Position numbers and translations under genes: made by a program
Notes under the pieces: model-generated
Databases searched by the model: none
The model's input: the letters and a program-made list of their open reading frames with translations, nothing else
Told to the model about the DNA's origin: nothing
Source: an uncultured Pelagibacteraceae bacterium
GTDB taxonomy: Bacteria > Pseudomonadota > Alphaproteobacteria > Pelagibacterales > Pelagibacteraceae
Length of the DNA: 37,833 nt
NCBI GenBank assembly: GCA_905612535.1
Contig: CAJQSJ010000035.1
Location: forward strand, 1 to 37,833
Direction of reading: 5' to 3'
Shown here: positions 6,968 through 17,107 of the stretch, piece after piece
Layout: each line of letters opens with the position of its first letter
Numbering within the stretch: position 1 is the stretch's first letter

Positions 6968-7744
6968 ATGTCACAGGACTATAAAGAAAATTTTGAAAAG
7001 GTAAAAATTTCAGGCAATTTGGCAGCTAAAACTTTAGATGAGATTACTTCACACGTAGTTCCCGGTGTATCTACAAATAGATTAGATAAAATTTGTTACG
7101 AATTTATTAGAGACAATGGTGGTTATTCTGCTCCACTTTTTTATAGAGGTTTTCCTAAATCTTGTTGTACATCTATTAACCATGTGATTTGCCATGGCAT
7201 ACCATCTGATAAATATTTAAACGATGGAGATATGGTCAATATTGATGTTACTGCTATAGTTAATGAGTGGCATGGAGATACAAGTAGAATGTTTTTTGTA
7301 GGAGACGTGTCAGTTAAAAAAAGAAATTTAGTTTCAGTAACTTATGAATCTATGATGAAGGGAATATCTGTAGTTAAAAACGGTGCACACCTTGGTGATA
7401 TAGGTGAAGCTATACAATCATGCGCTGAAGGCAACGGATTTTCTGTCGTACGTGATTTTTGTGGCCACGGTACCGGAAAAATCTTTCATGAAGAACCTAA
7501 TATATTACACTATGGAAAAAAAGGTCTTGGAAGTAAGTTGCAAACAGGAATGATTTTTACTGTGGAGCCAATGATAAATGAAGGTAAGCATGATTCAAAA
7601 ATGCTTAAAGATGGTTGGACAGCGGTAACTAGAGATAAAACACTTTCAGCACAATTTGAACATACAATAGGTGTAACAAAAGATAGCTTTGAAATTTTTA
7701 CAAAATCTAAAAAAAATTATGAACAACCACCCTACTCAATATGA
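6968..7744 (+). CDS. map: Methionine aminopeptidase, type I
   Basis: Removes the initiator methionine from nascent proteins in the cytosol. 258 residues as usual for type Ia. The five metal ligands are all present: Asp93, Asp104, His167, Glu200 and Glu231, offset by a constant four from the E. coli enzyme, plus the HGIP segment with His76. Ends in a 4-base ATGA overlap with purB, so translational coupling is likely. Confidence 0.95.
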   Translation: MSQDYKENFEKVKISGNLAAKTLDEITSHVVPGVSTNRLDKICYEFIRDNGGYSAPLFYRGFPKSCCTSINHVICHGIPSDKYLNDGDMVNIDVTAIVNEWHGDTSRMFFVGDVSVKKRNLVSVTYESMMKGISVVKNGAHLGDIGEAIQSCAEGNGFSVVRDFCGHGTGKIFHEEPNILHYGKKGLGSKLQTGMIFTVEPMINEGKHDSKMLKDGWTAVTRDKTLSAQFEHTIGVTKDSFEIFTKSKKNYEQPPYSI

Positions 7745-9036
7745 TTGATAGATATTCAAGAAAAGTAATTAAAGATATTTGGAATGATAAAAATAAATAT
7801 CAAATTTGGTTAGATATCGAGATTGCAGCCGCACAATCAATGGAAAAACTGAAAATTATTCCTAAAGGTGTTTCTGCTAAAGTTAAAAAAAAAGCAAAAA
7901 TTAATGTCGATCGTATTAATAAAATTGAGAGCCAAGTTCATCATGATGTAATTGCATTCTTAACTTCAATAACTGAAAAAGTAGGTCCAGAAGGTAAGTT
8001 TTTACACAAAGGAATGACTTCATCTGATGTGCTGGATACTTGTTTTAACATTCAATTAATACAAGCAAGTAAAATTTTGTTAAAAGATATAGATGGCATT
8101 TTAAAAGTTTTAAAAGGCAAGTCCTTAAAATATAAAAACACTGTATGCATAGGAAGAAGTCATGGAATACATGCAGAACCCACAACTTTTGGTCTTAAAC
8201 TATTAGGATTTTATGAAGAATTCAAAAGAAATAGAAAAAGATTAGAGAGTGCTGTAAAAGAAATTTCTACTTGCGCTATATCAGGTGCCGTAGGTACTTT
8301 TGCAAATATAAATCCCAAGGTTGAGGCCTATGTAGCAAAAAAACTAAATTTGAAAGTTGAGCCTATATCTACTCAAGTAATACCTAGAGATAGACATGGT
8401 TATTTTTTTTCAATCTTAGGAATAATTGCTGGATCTGTTGAGAGGGTAGCCACTGAAATAAGAAACCTTCAAAGAACTGAATTACAAGAGGTTGAGGAGT
8501 TTTTTGGCAAAAAACAAAAAGGATCTTCGGCCATGCCTCACAAAAAAAATCCTATACTAAGTGAAAATTTAACTGGTCTTGCTCGAATGGTAAGAAGTTA
8601 TGTTGTTCCGGCATTAGAGAATATTTCTTTATGGCATGAAAGAGATATTTCACATTCTAGTGTTGAGAGAAACATAGGACCCGATTCTACTGTTACGCTA
8701 GATTTTGCTCTGAATCGATTAAAGAACATTTTACAAAATTTGAATGTTTATCCACAGAAAATGATAAAGAATCTTAATATAACAAATGGTATGATCTTTT
8801 CACAAAGAATAATGTTAGAAATAACAAAATATGGTTTTTCAAGAGAACAAGCATATAAAATTGTTCAAAATAACGCACACAATTCTTGGAAAAAAAATAT
8901 ATCTCTTTATGAAAGTTTAACTAAAGACTTGCTCATTAATAAAAAAATTTCTAATGCTGATTTAAAAAAAATGTTCGATATTAATTATCATATGAAACGA
9001 ATTAATATAATTTTTAAAAGAGTTTTAAATAAATAA
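7741..9036 (+). CDS. purB: Adenylosuccinate lyase
   Basis: Splits fumarate from SAICAR and from adenylosuccinate, used twice in purine synthesis. 431 residues. The fumarase/aspartase superfamily signature [11 protein letters not shown] is at 261-271 and carries the catalytic serine; [12 protein letters not shown] at 139-150 contains the active-site histidine His141; [11 protein letters not shown] at 90-100 is also typical. It overlaps map by four bases and shares one base with the start of purC (TAATG). Confidence 0.96.
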   Translation: MIDRYSRKVIKDIWNDKNKYQIWLDIEIAAAQSMEKLKIIPKGVSAKVKKKAKINVDRINKIESQVHHDVIAFLTSITEKVGPEGKFLHKGMTSSDVLDTCFNIQLIQASKILLKDIDGILKVLKGKSLKYKNTVCIGRSHGIHAEPTTFGLKLLGFYEEFKRNRKRLESAVKEISTCAISGAVGTFANINPKVEAYVAKKLNLKVEPISTQVIPRDRHGYFFSILGIIAGSVERVATEIRNLQRTELQEVEEFFGKKQKGSSAMPHKKNPILSENLTGLARMVRSYVVPALENISLWHERDISHSSVERNIGPDSTVTLDFALNRLKNILQNLNVYPQKMIKNLNITNGMIFSQRIMLEITKYGFSREQAYKIVQNNAHNSWKKNISLYESLTKDLLINKKISNADLKKMFDINYHMKRINIIFKRVLNK

Positions 9037-9821
9037 TGAATAAAGGAAAAAAATTATATGAAGGTAAGGCAAAAATCATTTATGAAGGTCCTGAAAAAGG
9101 TACTGCTATTCAACATTTTAAAGATGACGCAACAGCTTTTAATAATTTAAAAAAATCCAGCGTTGAAGGTAAGGGGATTCTGAATAATAGGATATCAGAG
9201 CATATCTTAAATAATCTAAACCAAATTGGTATTAAAACTCATCTTATAAAAAGGTTGAATATGAGAGAGCAACTTGTAAAGATTGTTGAAATTATTCCAG
9301 TGGAGTTTATTGTTAGAAATATAGCAACAGGTTCTCTTACAAAAAAATTAGGCATAACTGATGGAACAATACTTTCTAAACCATTAATTGAATATAGCTA
9401 TAAAAACGATGATCTTGGAGACCCACTTATAGCTAAGGAACATATACTCGAATTTAACTGGGCAACAGAAGAGGAATTAGATTTTATTAAAGAAAATTGT
9501 CTACGAATTAATGATTTTATGCAAGGCATGTTTAGAGGCGTAGGAATAAAATTAGTTGATTTTAAATTAGAATTTGGACGAATAAATAATGAAGATAAAA
9601 ATGAAATTTTATTAGCAGACGAAATCAGTCCCGACACTTGCAGATTATGGGATGTTATTAGTGAAAAAAAACTAGACAAAGACAGATTCAGAAAAGATCT
9701 CGGAAATATTATAGAAGCGTATCAAGAAGTTGCCAGACGGCTTGGTATAATGCATGAGAAAGCTAATATTAGTGAAGTTCAATTTGGTAAACCAAAAGCT
9801 GTAAATCTAAAGAAAAAATAA
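9036..9821 (+). CDS. purC: SAICAR synthase (phosphoribosylaminoimidazole-succinocarboxamide synthase)
   Basis: Joins CAIR with aspartate using ATP to form SAICAR. 261 residues, somewhat longer than the E. coli enzyme (237). [12 protein letters not shown] near the N-terminus is the ATP-binding strand-loop, [12 protein letters not shown] and [14 protein letters not shown] are the PurC signatures. Its start overlaps the purB stop by one base; purS follows after one base. Confidence 0.95.
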   Translation: MNKGKKLYEGKAKIIYEGPEKGTAIQHFKDDATAFNNLKKSSVEGKGILNNRISEHILNNLNQIGIKTHLIKRLNMREQLVKIVEIIPVEFIVRNIATGSLTKKLGITDGTILSKPLIEYSYKNDDLGDPLIAKEHILEFNWATEEELDFIKENCLRINDFMQGMFRGVGIKLVDFKLEFGRINNEDKNEILLADEISPDTCRLWDVISEKKLDKDRFRKDLGNIIEAYQEVARRLGIMHEKANISEVQFGKPKAVNLKKK

Positions 9822-9822
9822 A

Positions 9823-10065
9823 TTGAAAATCTCAGCTATCGTAACTTTAAAAAATGAAGTACTAGACCCGCAAGGTAAAGTTGTAAAACAGACATTAAAG
9901 AACATGGGTTATTCAAATATTTCTGATGTAAGGCAAGGGAAATTTTTTGAAATTCATATAAAAGAAAAAGACCCTATTAAAGGTAGAAAATTAGCAGAGC
10001 AGGTTTGTAAAAAACTTTTATCTAATACAGTTATAGAAGATTATAAAATTAAAGTTGACGAATGA
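9823..10065 (+). CDS. purS: FGAM synthase subunit PurS
   Basis: 80 residues, the small subunit that bridges PurQ and PurL in the three-protein formylglycinamidine ribonucleotide synthase. The VLDPQGKVVKQTL segment and the DVRQGKFFEI strand are typical. The start is a TTG at 9823, one base after the purC stop; no ATG in frame would give a complete protein. It ends in a 4-base ATGA overlap with purQ. Confidence 0.93.
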   Translation: MKISAIVTLKNEVLDPQGKVVKQTLKNMGYSNISDVRQGKFFEIHIKEKDPIKGRKLAEQVCKKLLSNTVIEDYKIKVDE

Positions 10066-10739
10066 ATTCTTCAGTTATAGTTTTTCCGGGTTCTAATTGT
10101 GACAGAGATATTGCTGTAGCATTAGAAAAATTTAAAATTAAAAATAAAATGGTATGGCATAATGAGACAAATCTACCTAAATCGGATCTTGTTGTCCTTC
10201 CCGGTGGTTTTTCTTATGGAGATTATCTTAGAACCGGATGTATCGCTGGTAAATCAAAAATTATTAACGATGTAATAAAACATGCTAAAAAAGGTGGTTT
10301 ACTTCTTGGTATATGTAATGGTTTCCAAATTTTAACTGAAGCATCCTTATTGCCTGGTATTCTGCTTAGAAATAAAAAATTAAAATTTATCTCGAAAGAC
10401 GTTTTCATTAAAGTTCTTAATTTTAAGAATAGTTTTTGCTCTAATTATAAAGATAAAAATATAATCAAAATACCCATAGCGCATAATGAAGGTAATTTTT
10501 TTGCTAATAATAATTTACTAGATAGACTGGAAGATAAAAATTTAATTGCATTTAAGTATTGTGACATTAAAGGTGATATTAACGAACTTTCTAATCCAAA
10601 CGGTTCTTCAAAGAATATTGCTGGTATATTTAACGAAAACAAAAATATTTTAGGAATGATGCCTCATCCAGAAAGATCTATAGATCCTTTTCTTTCAAGC
10701 GAAGATGGTTCTTTGATTTTTAAAAGCTTATTAAAATAA
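10062..10739 (+). CDS. purQ: FGAM synthase glutaminase subunit PurQ
   Basis: Class I glutamine amidotransferase that supplies ammonia to PurL. 225 residues. Triad residues are visible: Cys85 in GICNGFQ, His202 and Glu204 in MPHPER. The N-terminal VIVFPGSNCDRD and LPGGFSYGDYLR are PurQ-specific. Follows purS with translational coupling; purL starts five bases after its stop. Confidence 0.95.
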   Translation: MNSSVIVFPGSNCDRDIAVALEKFKIKNKMVWHNETNLPKSDLVVLPGGFSYGDYLRTGCIAGKSKIINDVIKHAKKGGLLLGICNGFQILTEASLLPGILLRNKKLKFISKDVFIKVLNFKNSFCSNYKDKNIIKIPIAHNEGNFFANNNLLDRLEDKNLIAFKYCDIKGDINELSNPNGSSKNIAGIFNENKNILGMMPHPERSIDPFLSSEDGSLIFKSLLK

Positions 10740-10744
10740 TAATT

Positions 10745-12937
10745 ATGCTTATCTCAAAAGATTTAATTAAAAAGCATGGTCTTAAAACTGACGAGTTCAG
10801 TAAAATAGTTAAATTGATTGGGCGAGAACCTAATCTTTTAGAACTTGGTATCTTTTCAGCAATGTGGAATGAACACTGTTCATACAAGTCTTCTAAAAAA
10901 TATTTAAAAAAATTACCTACCAAAAATAAATCTGTAATACAGGGGCCGGGCGAGAATGCGGGTGTAATTGATATCGGGGATAATGATGCAATAATTTTTA
11001 AAATTGAAAGTCATAATCACCCATCTTTTATTGAACCGTATCAAGGTGCCGCTACTGGTGTTGGTGGAATTTTAAGAGATGTTTTTACTATGGGTGCTAG
11101 ACCGATAGCTACTTTAAATTCAATTCACTTTGGAAGCCCCGAACATCCTAAAACTAAAAATTTATTAAATGGGGTGGTTTCGGGAATCGGAGGATATGGA
11201 AACTGTATGGGAATACCTAATGCTGGAGGAGAAGTAAAGTTTAATTCATGTTTTAATGAAAATAACCTTGTTAATGCAATGGCCGTTGGTCACGTAAATA
11301 AAAATAAAATTTTTTACTCAAAAGCAAAAGGTGTAAACCAACTCGTGGTTTATGTGGGTTCAAAAACTGGTCGCGATGGTATTCATGGGGCAAGCATGGC
11401 ATCTGCAGAATTTGATGAAAACTCTGAAGATAAAAAACCAACTGTTCAAGTTGGAGATCCTTTTACCGAAAAGCTTTTACTAGAAGCTTGTTTGGAGCTA
11501 ATGAAAGGAGACTCAATTATATCAATACAAGATATGGGTGCAGCTGGATTAACTTCTTCAAGTGTTGAAATGGCCTCAAAAGGAAATTTAGGCATAGAAA
11601 TTGATTTAGATAAAGTTCCTTGCAGAGAAGAACAAATGACACCATATGAGATGATGCTTTCTGAAAGCCAAGAAAGAATGTTAATAATAATAAAAAATGG
11701 TGATGAAAAAAATGCAGAAAAAATATTTAAAAAATGGGATCTTGATTTTTCAATAATAGGAAAAACAACTAATACAAAAAATTTAGATTTATATTTTCAT
11801 GGCTCTAAAGTTGCAAACCTTCCAATAACTTCACTATCTACTGATGTACCTATATATGACAGGAAATGGAAAAAAACTCCACTACCTAAAAAGGAAAAAA
11901 ATTTAGTTAATTATAAAAAACTTAAAATTTTAGATTCACTTAAAAAAATATTATCAAGCCCAAATAATTCTAGCAAAGAATGGGTATGGGAACAGTATGA
12001 TAATACTGTAATGGGAGATACTGTACAAAAAAATGGTGGCGATGCATCTGTAATAAGAATACATGGTAAAAACAAAGGTATAGCTTTAACTGTCGATTCT
12101 TCATCTCACTACTGTTTTGCTTATCCTCAGTTTGGTGGAATGCAAGTAGTTTGTGAGGCTTGGAGAAATTTAGTGTCCGTTGGAGCAAGACCCTTAGCAA
12201 TAACTAATTGTTTGAACTTTGGTAATCCTGAAAAAGAAATAGTTATGGGTCAGTTTGTTGAATGCTTAAATGGAATTTCTGATGCGTGTACGTATTTAGA
12301 TTTCCCAATAGTATCGGGTAATGTTTCTTTTTATAACGAAACAAACAATAAATCTATCGAACCAACACCAACTATTGGTGGAGTTGGGGTAATTTTAAAT
12401 TTAAATAACATGGTTTCGCAAAGTCTAAAATCTATAAATAGCTTAGTATTAGTTATTGGTAAAACAAATGGTCATATGCATCAAAGCGAATTATTTAGAG
12501 AAGTATGTAATATAAATAGCGGTCCCCCACCTGAGATTAATTTATTTAATGAGAAAAATAATGGATTAATATTATTAAAACTAATAGAAAAAAAATTAAT
12601 AAAAGCCGCTCATGATGTTTCTTCAGGTGGCATTATTCTAGCATTAACAGAAATGTGTTTACTTGGTGATATAGGTGCTAAAATCAAAATAAACAGCAAT
12701 AATTTATCTAATATCGAATATTTATTTGCTGAAGATCAAAGTAGATACTTAGTTGAAATTGATGAAAAAGACCAAAAAGCCACATTTAATATATTAAAAG
12801 AAAATGATATATTCTATGAAATGATTGCAGAAACTAAAAAAGAAAGCTTAGATTTTGACAAAGAATTCAGTATTAATTTGAAAGATCTTAAAAAAATAAA
12901 TACTGATTGGTTTACTAAATATAATGAAATAAAATAA
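10745..12937 (+). CDS. purL: FGAM synthase synthetase subunit PurL (small form)
   Basis: ATP-dependent conversion of FGAR to FGAM with ammonia from PurQ. 730 residues, the size of the small PurL that needs PurS and PurQ, in contrast to the about 1,300-residue fused form of gammaproteobacteria. Segments such as EHCSYKSSK, GPGENAGV, KIESHNHPS, GAATGVGGILRD and IQDMGAAGLTSS are clear, and the second half repeats the PurM-like fold (GVGVI, AAHDVSSGG). bolA follows after five bases. Confidence 0.97.
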   Translation: MLISKDLIKKHGLKTDEFSKIVKLIGREPNLLELGIFSAMWNEHCSYKSSKKYLKKLPTKNKSVIQGPGENAGVIDIGDNDAIIFKIESHNHPSFIEPYQGAATGVGGILRDVFTMGARPIATLNSIHFGSPEHPKTKNLLNGVVSGIGGYGNCMGIPNAGGEVKFNSCFNENNLVNAMAVGHVNKNKIFYSKAKGVNQLVVYVGSKTGRDGIHGASMASAEFDENSEDKKPTVQVGDPFTEKLLLEACLELMKGDSIISIQDMGAAGLTSSSVEMASKGNLGIEIDLDKVPCREEQMTPYEMMLSESQERMLIIIKNGDEKNAEKIFKKWDLDFSIIGKTTNTKNLDLYFHGSKVANLPITSLSTDVPIYDRKWKKTPLPKKEKNLVNYKKLKILDSLKKILSSPNNSSKEWVWEQYDNTVMGDTVQKNGGDASVIRIHGKNKGIALTVDSSSHYCFAYPQFGGMQVVCEAWRNLVSVGARPLAITNCLNFGNPEKEIVMGQFVECLNGISDACTYLDFPIVSGNVSFYNETNNKSIEPTPTIGGVGVILNLNNMVSQSLKSINSLVLVIGKTNGHMHQSELFREVCNINSGPPPEINLFNEKNNGLILLKLIEKKLIKAAHDVSSGGIILALTEMCLLGDIGAKIKINSNNLSNIEYLFAEDQSRYLVEIDEKDQKATFNILKENDIFYEMIAETKKESLDFDKEFSINLKDLKKINTDWFTKYNEIK

Positions 12938-12942
12938 AAGTA

Positions 12943-13173
12943 ATGGGTCTTAAAATTAAAGAAATAGAAGATTTAATAAAAGAAGCTATGCCGGATGCTG
13001 AGATTTCTATCGAAGATTTGGCTGGAGATGAAAATCACTACTCTGCAACTATTAAATCAAAAATCTTTTCTGGAAAAAGTAAAGTAGAACAACATAAGAT
13101 TGTTTATAAAGCACTCAAGGGAAAAATGGGCACTGAACTACATGCTTTAGCATTAAATACAATAGAAGGATAA
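12943..13173 (+). CDS. bolA: BolA family protein
   Basis: 76 residues, a short stand-alone BolA/IbaG-type domain. The C-terminal segment HKIVYKALKGKMGTELHALAL holds the family helix and the conserved histidine region that binds [2Fe-2S] together with a monothiol glutaredoxin. The partner, grxD, starts three bases downstream, which supports a joint role in Fe-S trafficking. Confidence 0.92.
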   Translation: MGLKIKEIEDLIKEAMPDAEISIEDLAGDENHYSATIKSKIFSGKSKVEQHKIVYKALKGKMGTELHALALNTIEG

Positions 13174-13176
13174 ATT

Positions 13177-13491
13177 ATGAATGAAGAAACAAAAAATAAA
13201 ATTACAAATATCTTAAAAGATAATAAAATATGTCTATTTATGAAAGGAACACCGGAGGCTCCTCAATGTGGTTTTTCATTAGCTGTGTGTACTATCTTGA
13301 AAAACTTAAAAGCTGACTTTAAAGACATTAATGTTCTTGAAAATACAGAAATTAGAGATGGCATTAAGGTTTATAGTGACTGGCCAACGATACCACAGTT
13401 ATATATTGGTAAAGAATTTATTGGTGGATGTGACATAGTTAAAGAAATGTTTGAAAACGGTGAGTTACAAAAAAAAATAGGAATTAATTAG
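13177..13491 (+). CDS. grxD: Monothiol glutaredoxin, CGFS type
   Basis: 104 residues. The active-site CGFS is at 31-34 (in APQCGFSLAV), preceded by FMKGTPEAP; WPTIPQLYIGKEFIGGCDI is the typical cis-proline and glutathione-binding region. CGFS glutaredoxins carry [2Fe-2S] clusters with glutathione and partner BolA. Last gene of the run; its 3' end overlaps the convergent methyltransferase by eight bases. Confidence 0.95.
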   Translation: MNEETKNKITNILKDNKICLFMKGTPEAPQCGFSLAVCTILKNLKADFKDINVLENTEIRDGIKVYSDWPTIPQLYIGKEFIGGCDIVKEMFENGELQKKIGIN

Positions 13492-13499
13492 TTTTTTTT
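13469..13499. terminator. A-run/T-run pair at the grxD-methyltransferase convergence
   Basis: Nine A (13469-13477) and eight T (13492-13499) flank 14 bases at the meeting point of two convergent genes. The RNA could fold into an A:U hairpin in either direction and each strand ends in a U run. It lies within the overlapping 3' ends of both coding regions, and stability would be low. Confidence 0.3.
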
Positions 13500-14107
13500 A
13501 AAAACGCTCTTAACTTCTTGCTAAAATATTTTTTTATTATTGTTAAAAAAAATAATTTCTTCATATTTAAGTTTTGAATTTTTTCATCAATAACATAATT
13601 AATTTTTTCTTCCCAATATAGTTCCAAAACCATGCTTTCTCTAAAGTAACTGTCAATCATTTTACCTGTTGCTACTGACATAAACGGTTCCACTAATTGA
13701 TTTCTTTTTGAAACAACAAGTTTGCTTGTCTGGTCATTAAAAACAAACCACCATATATGATCAGATTTATTTTCAAAAATTAAATTGTCTCCAAATCTAG
13801 TTGGTAATTCTATATATCCTTTTTTTGCGACTCTTTCTAATTCTTTTATAAAAAATTGAAAATCCTCAACATGCTCTATAACGTGACTTGCAATAACAAA
13901 ATCAAATTCATTATCTTTGAAAGGTAATTTTTTATCAGTAATTTTAATAAATGTTTTTTTTGAATAAAAATTTGATAAATCCTGAATGTCTGCGATTACA
14001 GTAGCATTTTTATTTGCTGTAAATCCGCAACCTATATCTAACACTTTCCACTGTAAATTTTTTTGTATTAAATTGTTTACAATATTTAATGAGGTTCTTT
14101 TAATCAA
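13484..14107 (-). CDS. Class I SAM-dependent methyltransferase
   Basis: 207 residues. VLDIGCGFT near residue 22 is the SAM-binding motif I, FDFVIASHVIEHVED the motif IV/post-motif typical of the UbiE/COQ5-like Methyltransf_11 group. The C-terminal part is lysine-rich with no further signature. The start is a TTG at 14107, ten bases after the rpsD stop; no in-frame ATG precedes motif I. Cotranscription with rpsD is likely. Substrate unknown. Confidence 0.75.
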   Translation of the reverse strand: MIKRTSLNIVNNLIQKNLQWKVLDIGCGFTANKNATVIADIQDLSNFYSKKTFIKITDKKLPFKDNEFDFVIASHVIEHVEDFQFFIKELERVAKKGYIELPTRFGDNLIFENKSDHIWWFVFNDQTSKLVVSKRNQLVEPFMSVATGKMIDSYFRESMVLELYWEEKINYVIDEKIQNLNMKKLFFLTIIKKYFSKKLRAFLKKTN

Positions 14108-14117
14108 ACTGAAACTT

Positions 14118-14735
14118 CTATCTTGAGTAATATTCTATAACCAAATTAGGTTCCATAATTGCCGGATAAGGGACTTCAGAAAACTTGGGGACTCTTAAAA
14201 ATTTTGCACTCTTATTTTTTTCATCCATCTGAATATATTCAGGAACTTCTCTTTCTTTGTTTACTAAAGAACCCACAATAACTAAAATTTCTTTTGATTT
14301 ATCTTTTACTTCAATGGCATCTTCAACTTTAACTAGATAGCTCGGAATATTAACTTTTTTTCCATTAACTTTTATATGTCCATGGTTAATAAGTTGTCTA
14401 GCAGAAAAAACTGTTGTCGCAAACTTAGCTCTATAAATAACCGTGTCTAGTCTTCTTTCTAAAAAAGCAACTAAATTTTCAGAAGTATTTCCTTTTTGGT
14501 TCATTGCTTTACGATAAGTATTTCTGAATTGTCTTTCGTTCATATTACCATAATAAAATTTCATTTTTTGTTTTGCTTGAAGTTGAATACCGTAATCTGA
14601 TGGTTTGCCTTTTCTGGATTTACCATGCTGTCCAGGACCATAATCTCTTGAGTTAAAAGGACTTTTCGGCCTTCCCCATAAATTTACTTTTAGTCGTCTA
14701 TCAACTTTATGTTTAGATGCTAATCTTTTTGTCAT
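14118..14735 (-). CDS. rpsD: 30S ribosomal protein S4
   Basis: 205 residues, full length. [22 protein letters not shown] at the N-terminus and [39 protein letters not shown] (about 92-130, the S4 RNA-binding domain) identify it. It binds 16S rRNA early in 30S assembly. It stands alone, not in the alpha operon, and has its own near-consensus promoter just upstream. The predicted leader is only about ten bases. Confidence 0.98.
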   Translation of the reverse strand: MTKRLASKHKVDRRLKVNLWGRPKSPFNSRDYGPGQHGKSRKGKPSDYGIQLQAKQKMKFYYGNMNERQFRNTYRKAMNQKGNTSENLVAFLERRLDTVIYRAKFATTVFSARQLINHGHIKVNGKKVNIPSYLVKVEDAIEVKDKSKEILVIVGSLVNKEREVPEYIQMDEKNKSAKFLRVPKFSEVPYPAIMEPNLVIEYYSR

Positions 14736-14751
14736 ATTTAATTATTTGTGA

Positions 14752-14779
14752 GTTATAAACTATGAAGCGCTTTTGTCAA
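14752..14779 (-). promoter_or_regulatory. Strong sigma-70 type promoter of rpsD
   Basis: On the minus strand TTGACA (14774-14779) is followed after 16 bases by TATAAC (14752-14757). The -10 ends 16 bases before the rpsD ATG. The element fills the gap between the trmJ stop and rpsD, so rpsD is transcribed from here even if it also receives read-through. Confidence 0.75.
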
Positions 14780-14780
14780 T

Positions 14781-15506
14781 TCAGCTTTTGTTGTTTAGGT
14801 CGTTTAAAGTAGTAAAAATTCCTAATAAAATACGTATTTCTTGTTCTGATAAATTTATTCTATGAAATATATTGTTAATATTTCTTATCATGCTTTGTCT
14901 CTTGTGGATTGGTTGTAAAAACCCCTTATTATCTAAACCTTTAATTATAAAGCTTAAAAACTTATTTATTTCTGCTTTAGATGCATTCACACTCTTATAA
15001 GTAGAAACAAATCCAATTTTTTTTTTATTAAAATATTGATATAACTGATAACAAAATAAAATTGCACTATGAGAAAGATTTAAAGAACTAAAGTTTTTAT
15101 TTGTAGGTATAGTAACCAAATAGTCGGCATAACTTAACTCATCATTACTTAAACCTGAGGCTTCTGGGCCAAAAAGTATACCTATTTTTTTGTTTTTTTT
15201 AATTTTTTTAGTAAAATCTTTAATTGAAATTATTTTTTTATTTATTTTTCTAACTCGCGCAGTACTTGCAAATATTATATCTAAATTTCCAATAGATTTT
15301 TCTAATGAGTTATAAACTTTAGTTGTTTTTAAAATATTTTTTGCACCTACTGATGTGTCTATTGCTTTTTGGTTTGGCCAAACGCATCTGGGATTTACTA
15401 TACGTAAATTCGGTATATTAAAATTTTTGAGAGCTCTAGCTGTAGATCCAATGTTTTCACCAAGTTGAGGTCGTACTAAAACAAAATAAGTATTTTTTAA
15501 ACTCAT
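14781..15506 (-). CDS. trmJ: SpoU/SPOUT RNA 2'-O-methyltransferase, TrmJ type
   Basis: 241 residues. FVLVRPQLGENIGSTARALKNF near the N-terminus, LFGPEASGLSNDEL around 109-122 and SLNLSHSAIL around 144-153 are SpoU motifs 1, 2 and 3 that form the knotted SAM site. TrmJ methylates the ribose of nucleotide 32 in tRNAs. The lysine-rich C-terminal extension of about 80 residues fits TrmJ. It overlaps cimA by four bases. Confidence 0.85.
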   Translation of the reverse strand: MSLKNTYFVLVRPQLGENIGSTARALKNFNIPNLRIVNPRCVWPNQKAIDTSVGAKNILKTTKVYNSLEKSIGNLDIIFASTARVRKINKKIISIKDFTKKIKKNKKIGILFGPEASGLSNDELSYADYLVTIPTNKNFSSLNLSHSAILFCYQLYQYFNKKKIGFVSTYKSVNASKAEINKFLSFIIKGLDNKGFLQPIHKRQSMIRNINNIFHRINLSEQEIRILLGIFTTLNDLNNKS

Positions 15507-17107
15507 TTATTATTTGCGGGAGCTTTATCTTTGTAAAGTTTATAATCTAGACTATCAACTAAAGCTTTAAAAGATGCTTCAATAATATTTGGTGAGACTC
15601 CTATTGTGAACCAACTTTTTCCTTCTCTGTCAGTACTTTCAATGGAAACTCTAGTTGTGGCATTAGTTCCTGTATTTAAAATTCTTACTTTATAATCTAC
15701 AAGTTTTAAATCTTTCAAGTACTTTGCATATTTGCCAACATTTTCAACGTTTGCTCTAATTGCATTATCTAAAGCATTAACAGGTCCATTTCCTGTTCCT
15801 TCGCAAACGATTTCCTTTCCATCAACCAATATATGTGCCTTTGCTGTAGAATTAATTTTATTTGTTGAGTCTTTTTTTACAGACACGTCATATTTAGAAA
15901 TAGTTAAATATTTTGGTATTTCATCTAAGAGTCGTCTTGCTAATAATTCAAATGATGCGTCTGCGCCATCATAACTATAACCAATAAACTCTCTATCTTT
16001 TACTTCCTCCAAAAGTTTTTTAATTTTGGGATCGTCTTCTTTAATATCTATCCCAATAGTTTTTAAACGAGATATTATATTTGATTTTCCTGCTTGGTCA
16101 GAGACAATAATATTTCTTGAGTTACCTACTTCTTCAGGATTTATATGTTCGTATGTTTTGGGATTTTTTTGAACAGCGGAAACATGTAGCCCTCCTTTGT
16201 GAGAAAATGCAGCTGCTCCAACATATGGTAAATGTTTATTAGGTTTTCTATTTAAAATTTCATCTAGAAGTCTTGAACATTGAGTTAAATTTTTAATATT
16301 ATTTGGTTTAATATTAATTTCAAACTTAGAAGAAAAATCTTTTTTTAAAAAAAATGTTGGAATCAATGACATTAAATTTGCATTACCACACCTTTCACCA
16401 AGGCCATTTACTGTACCTTGTACTTGTCTCACCCCAACTAAAACTGCTGCTAAAGAGTTTGCTACAGCATTTCCAGTGTCGTTATGAGCATGAATTCCTA
16501 AATTTTTTCCTGGGATAACTTTAGAAACTTCAGTAACAATTTTAGTAACTTCATGTGGTAAAGTGCCACCGTTAGTATCACACAAAACTATCCATCGTGC
16601 TCCTTGATCAAAAGCTGCATTAAGACAAGTAATTGCATAGTCAGAGTTAGCCTTATATCCATCAAAGAAATGCTCGGCATCAAACATGAATTCTTTTTTA
16701 TTTTTAATAAAATGTTTTGCACTCTCTCTGATATTTTCTAAATTTTCTTCATTGGATATTCCAAGAGCTACATCCACATGAAAGTCCCAAGATTTACCCA
16801 CCAAACAAACTGATGAAGTATTAGAATTCATAAGAGCAGATAAACCTGGGTCATTATCAGCACTACGCCCAGTTTTTTTTGTCATTCCAAATGAAGTTAG
16901 TTTAGCATTCTTAAAACTATGTTTTTTTTGAAAAAACTCTGTGTCAGTTGGATTAGCTCCTGGCCATCCACCCTCAATATAATCTACACCGAGATTATCC
17001 AAAGCAACTGATATTTTTTCTTTATCATCCAAAGAAAAGTCTACTCCTTGAGTCTGTGCTCCATCTCGAAGTGTCGTATCAAATATATACAGTCTTTCTT
17101 TGCTCAT
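15503..17107 (-). CDS. cimA: Citramalate synthase (LeuA family)
   Basis: Condenses acetyl-CoA with pyruvate to (R)-citramalate, the threonine-independent entry to isoleucine. 534 residues: an N-terminal HMGL-like TIM barrel (DTTLRDGAQTQGVDFS near 10-25, HAHNDTGNAVANS, GTVNGLGERCGNANL) and a C-terminal LeuA-type regulatory dimerisation domain from about 390. The GGWPGANPTD segment and AFSHKGGLHVSAV support CimA over isopropylmalate synthase, by comparison with known CimA proteins from memory. The start overlaps cysS by four bases and the end overlaps trmJ by four. Confidence 0.85.
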   Translation of the reverse strand: MSKERLYIFDTTLRDGAQTQGVDFSLDDKEKISVALDNLGVDYIEGGWPGANPTDTEFFQKKHSFKNAKLTSFGMTKKTGRSADNDPGLSALMNSNTSSVCLVGKSWDFHVDVALGISNEENLENIRESAKHFIKNKKEFMFDAEHFFDGYKANSDYAITCLNAAFDQGARWIVLCDTNGGTLPHEVTKIVTEVSKVIPGKNLGIHAHNDTGNAVANSLAAVLVGVRQVQGTVNGLGERCGNANLMSLIPTFFLKKDFSSKFEINIKPNNIKNLTQCSRLLDEILNRKPNKHLPYVGAAAFSHKGGLHVSAVQKNPKTYEHINPEEVGNSRNIIVSDQAGKSNIISRLKTIGIDIKEDDPKIKKLLEEVKDREFIGYSYDGADASFELLARRLLDEIPKYLTISKYDVSVKKDSTNKINSTAKAHILVDGKEIVCEGTGNGPVNALDNAIRANVENVGKYAKYLKDLKLVDYKVRILNTGTNATTRVSIESTDREGKSWFTIGVSPNIIEASFKALVDSLDYKLYKDKAPANNK

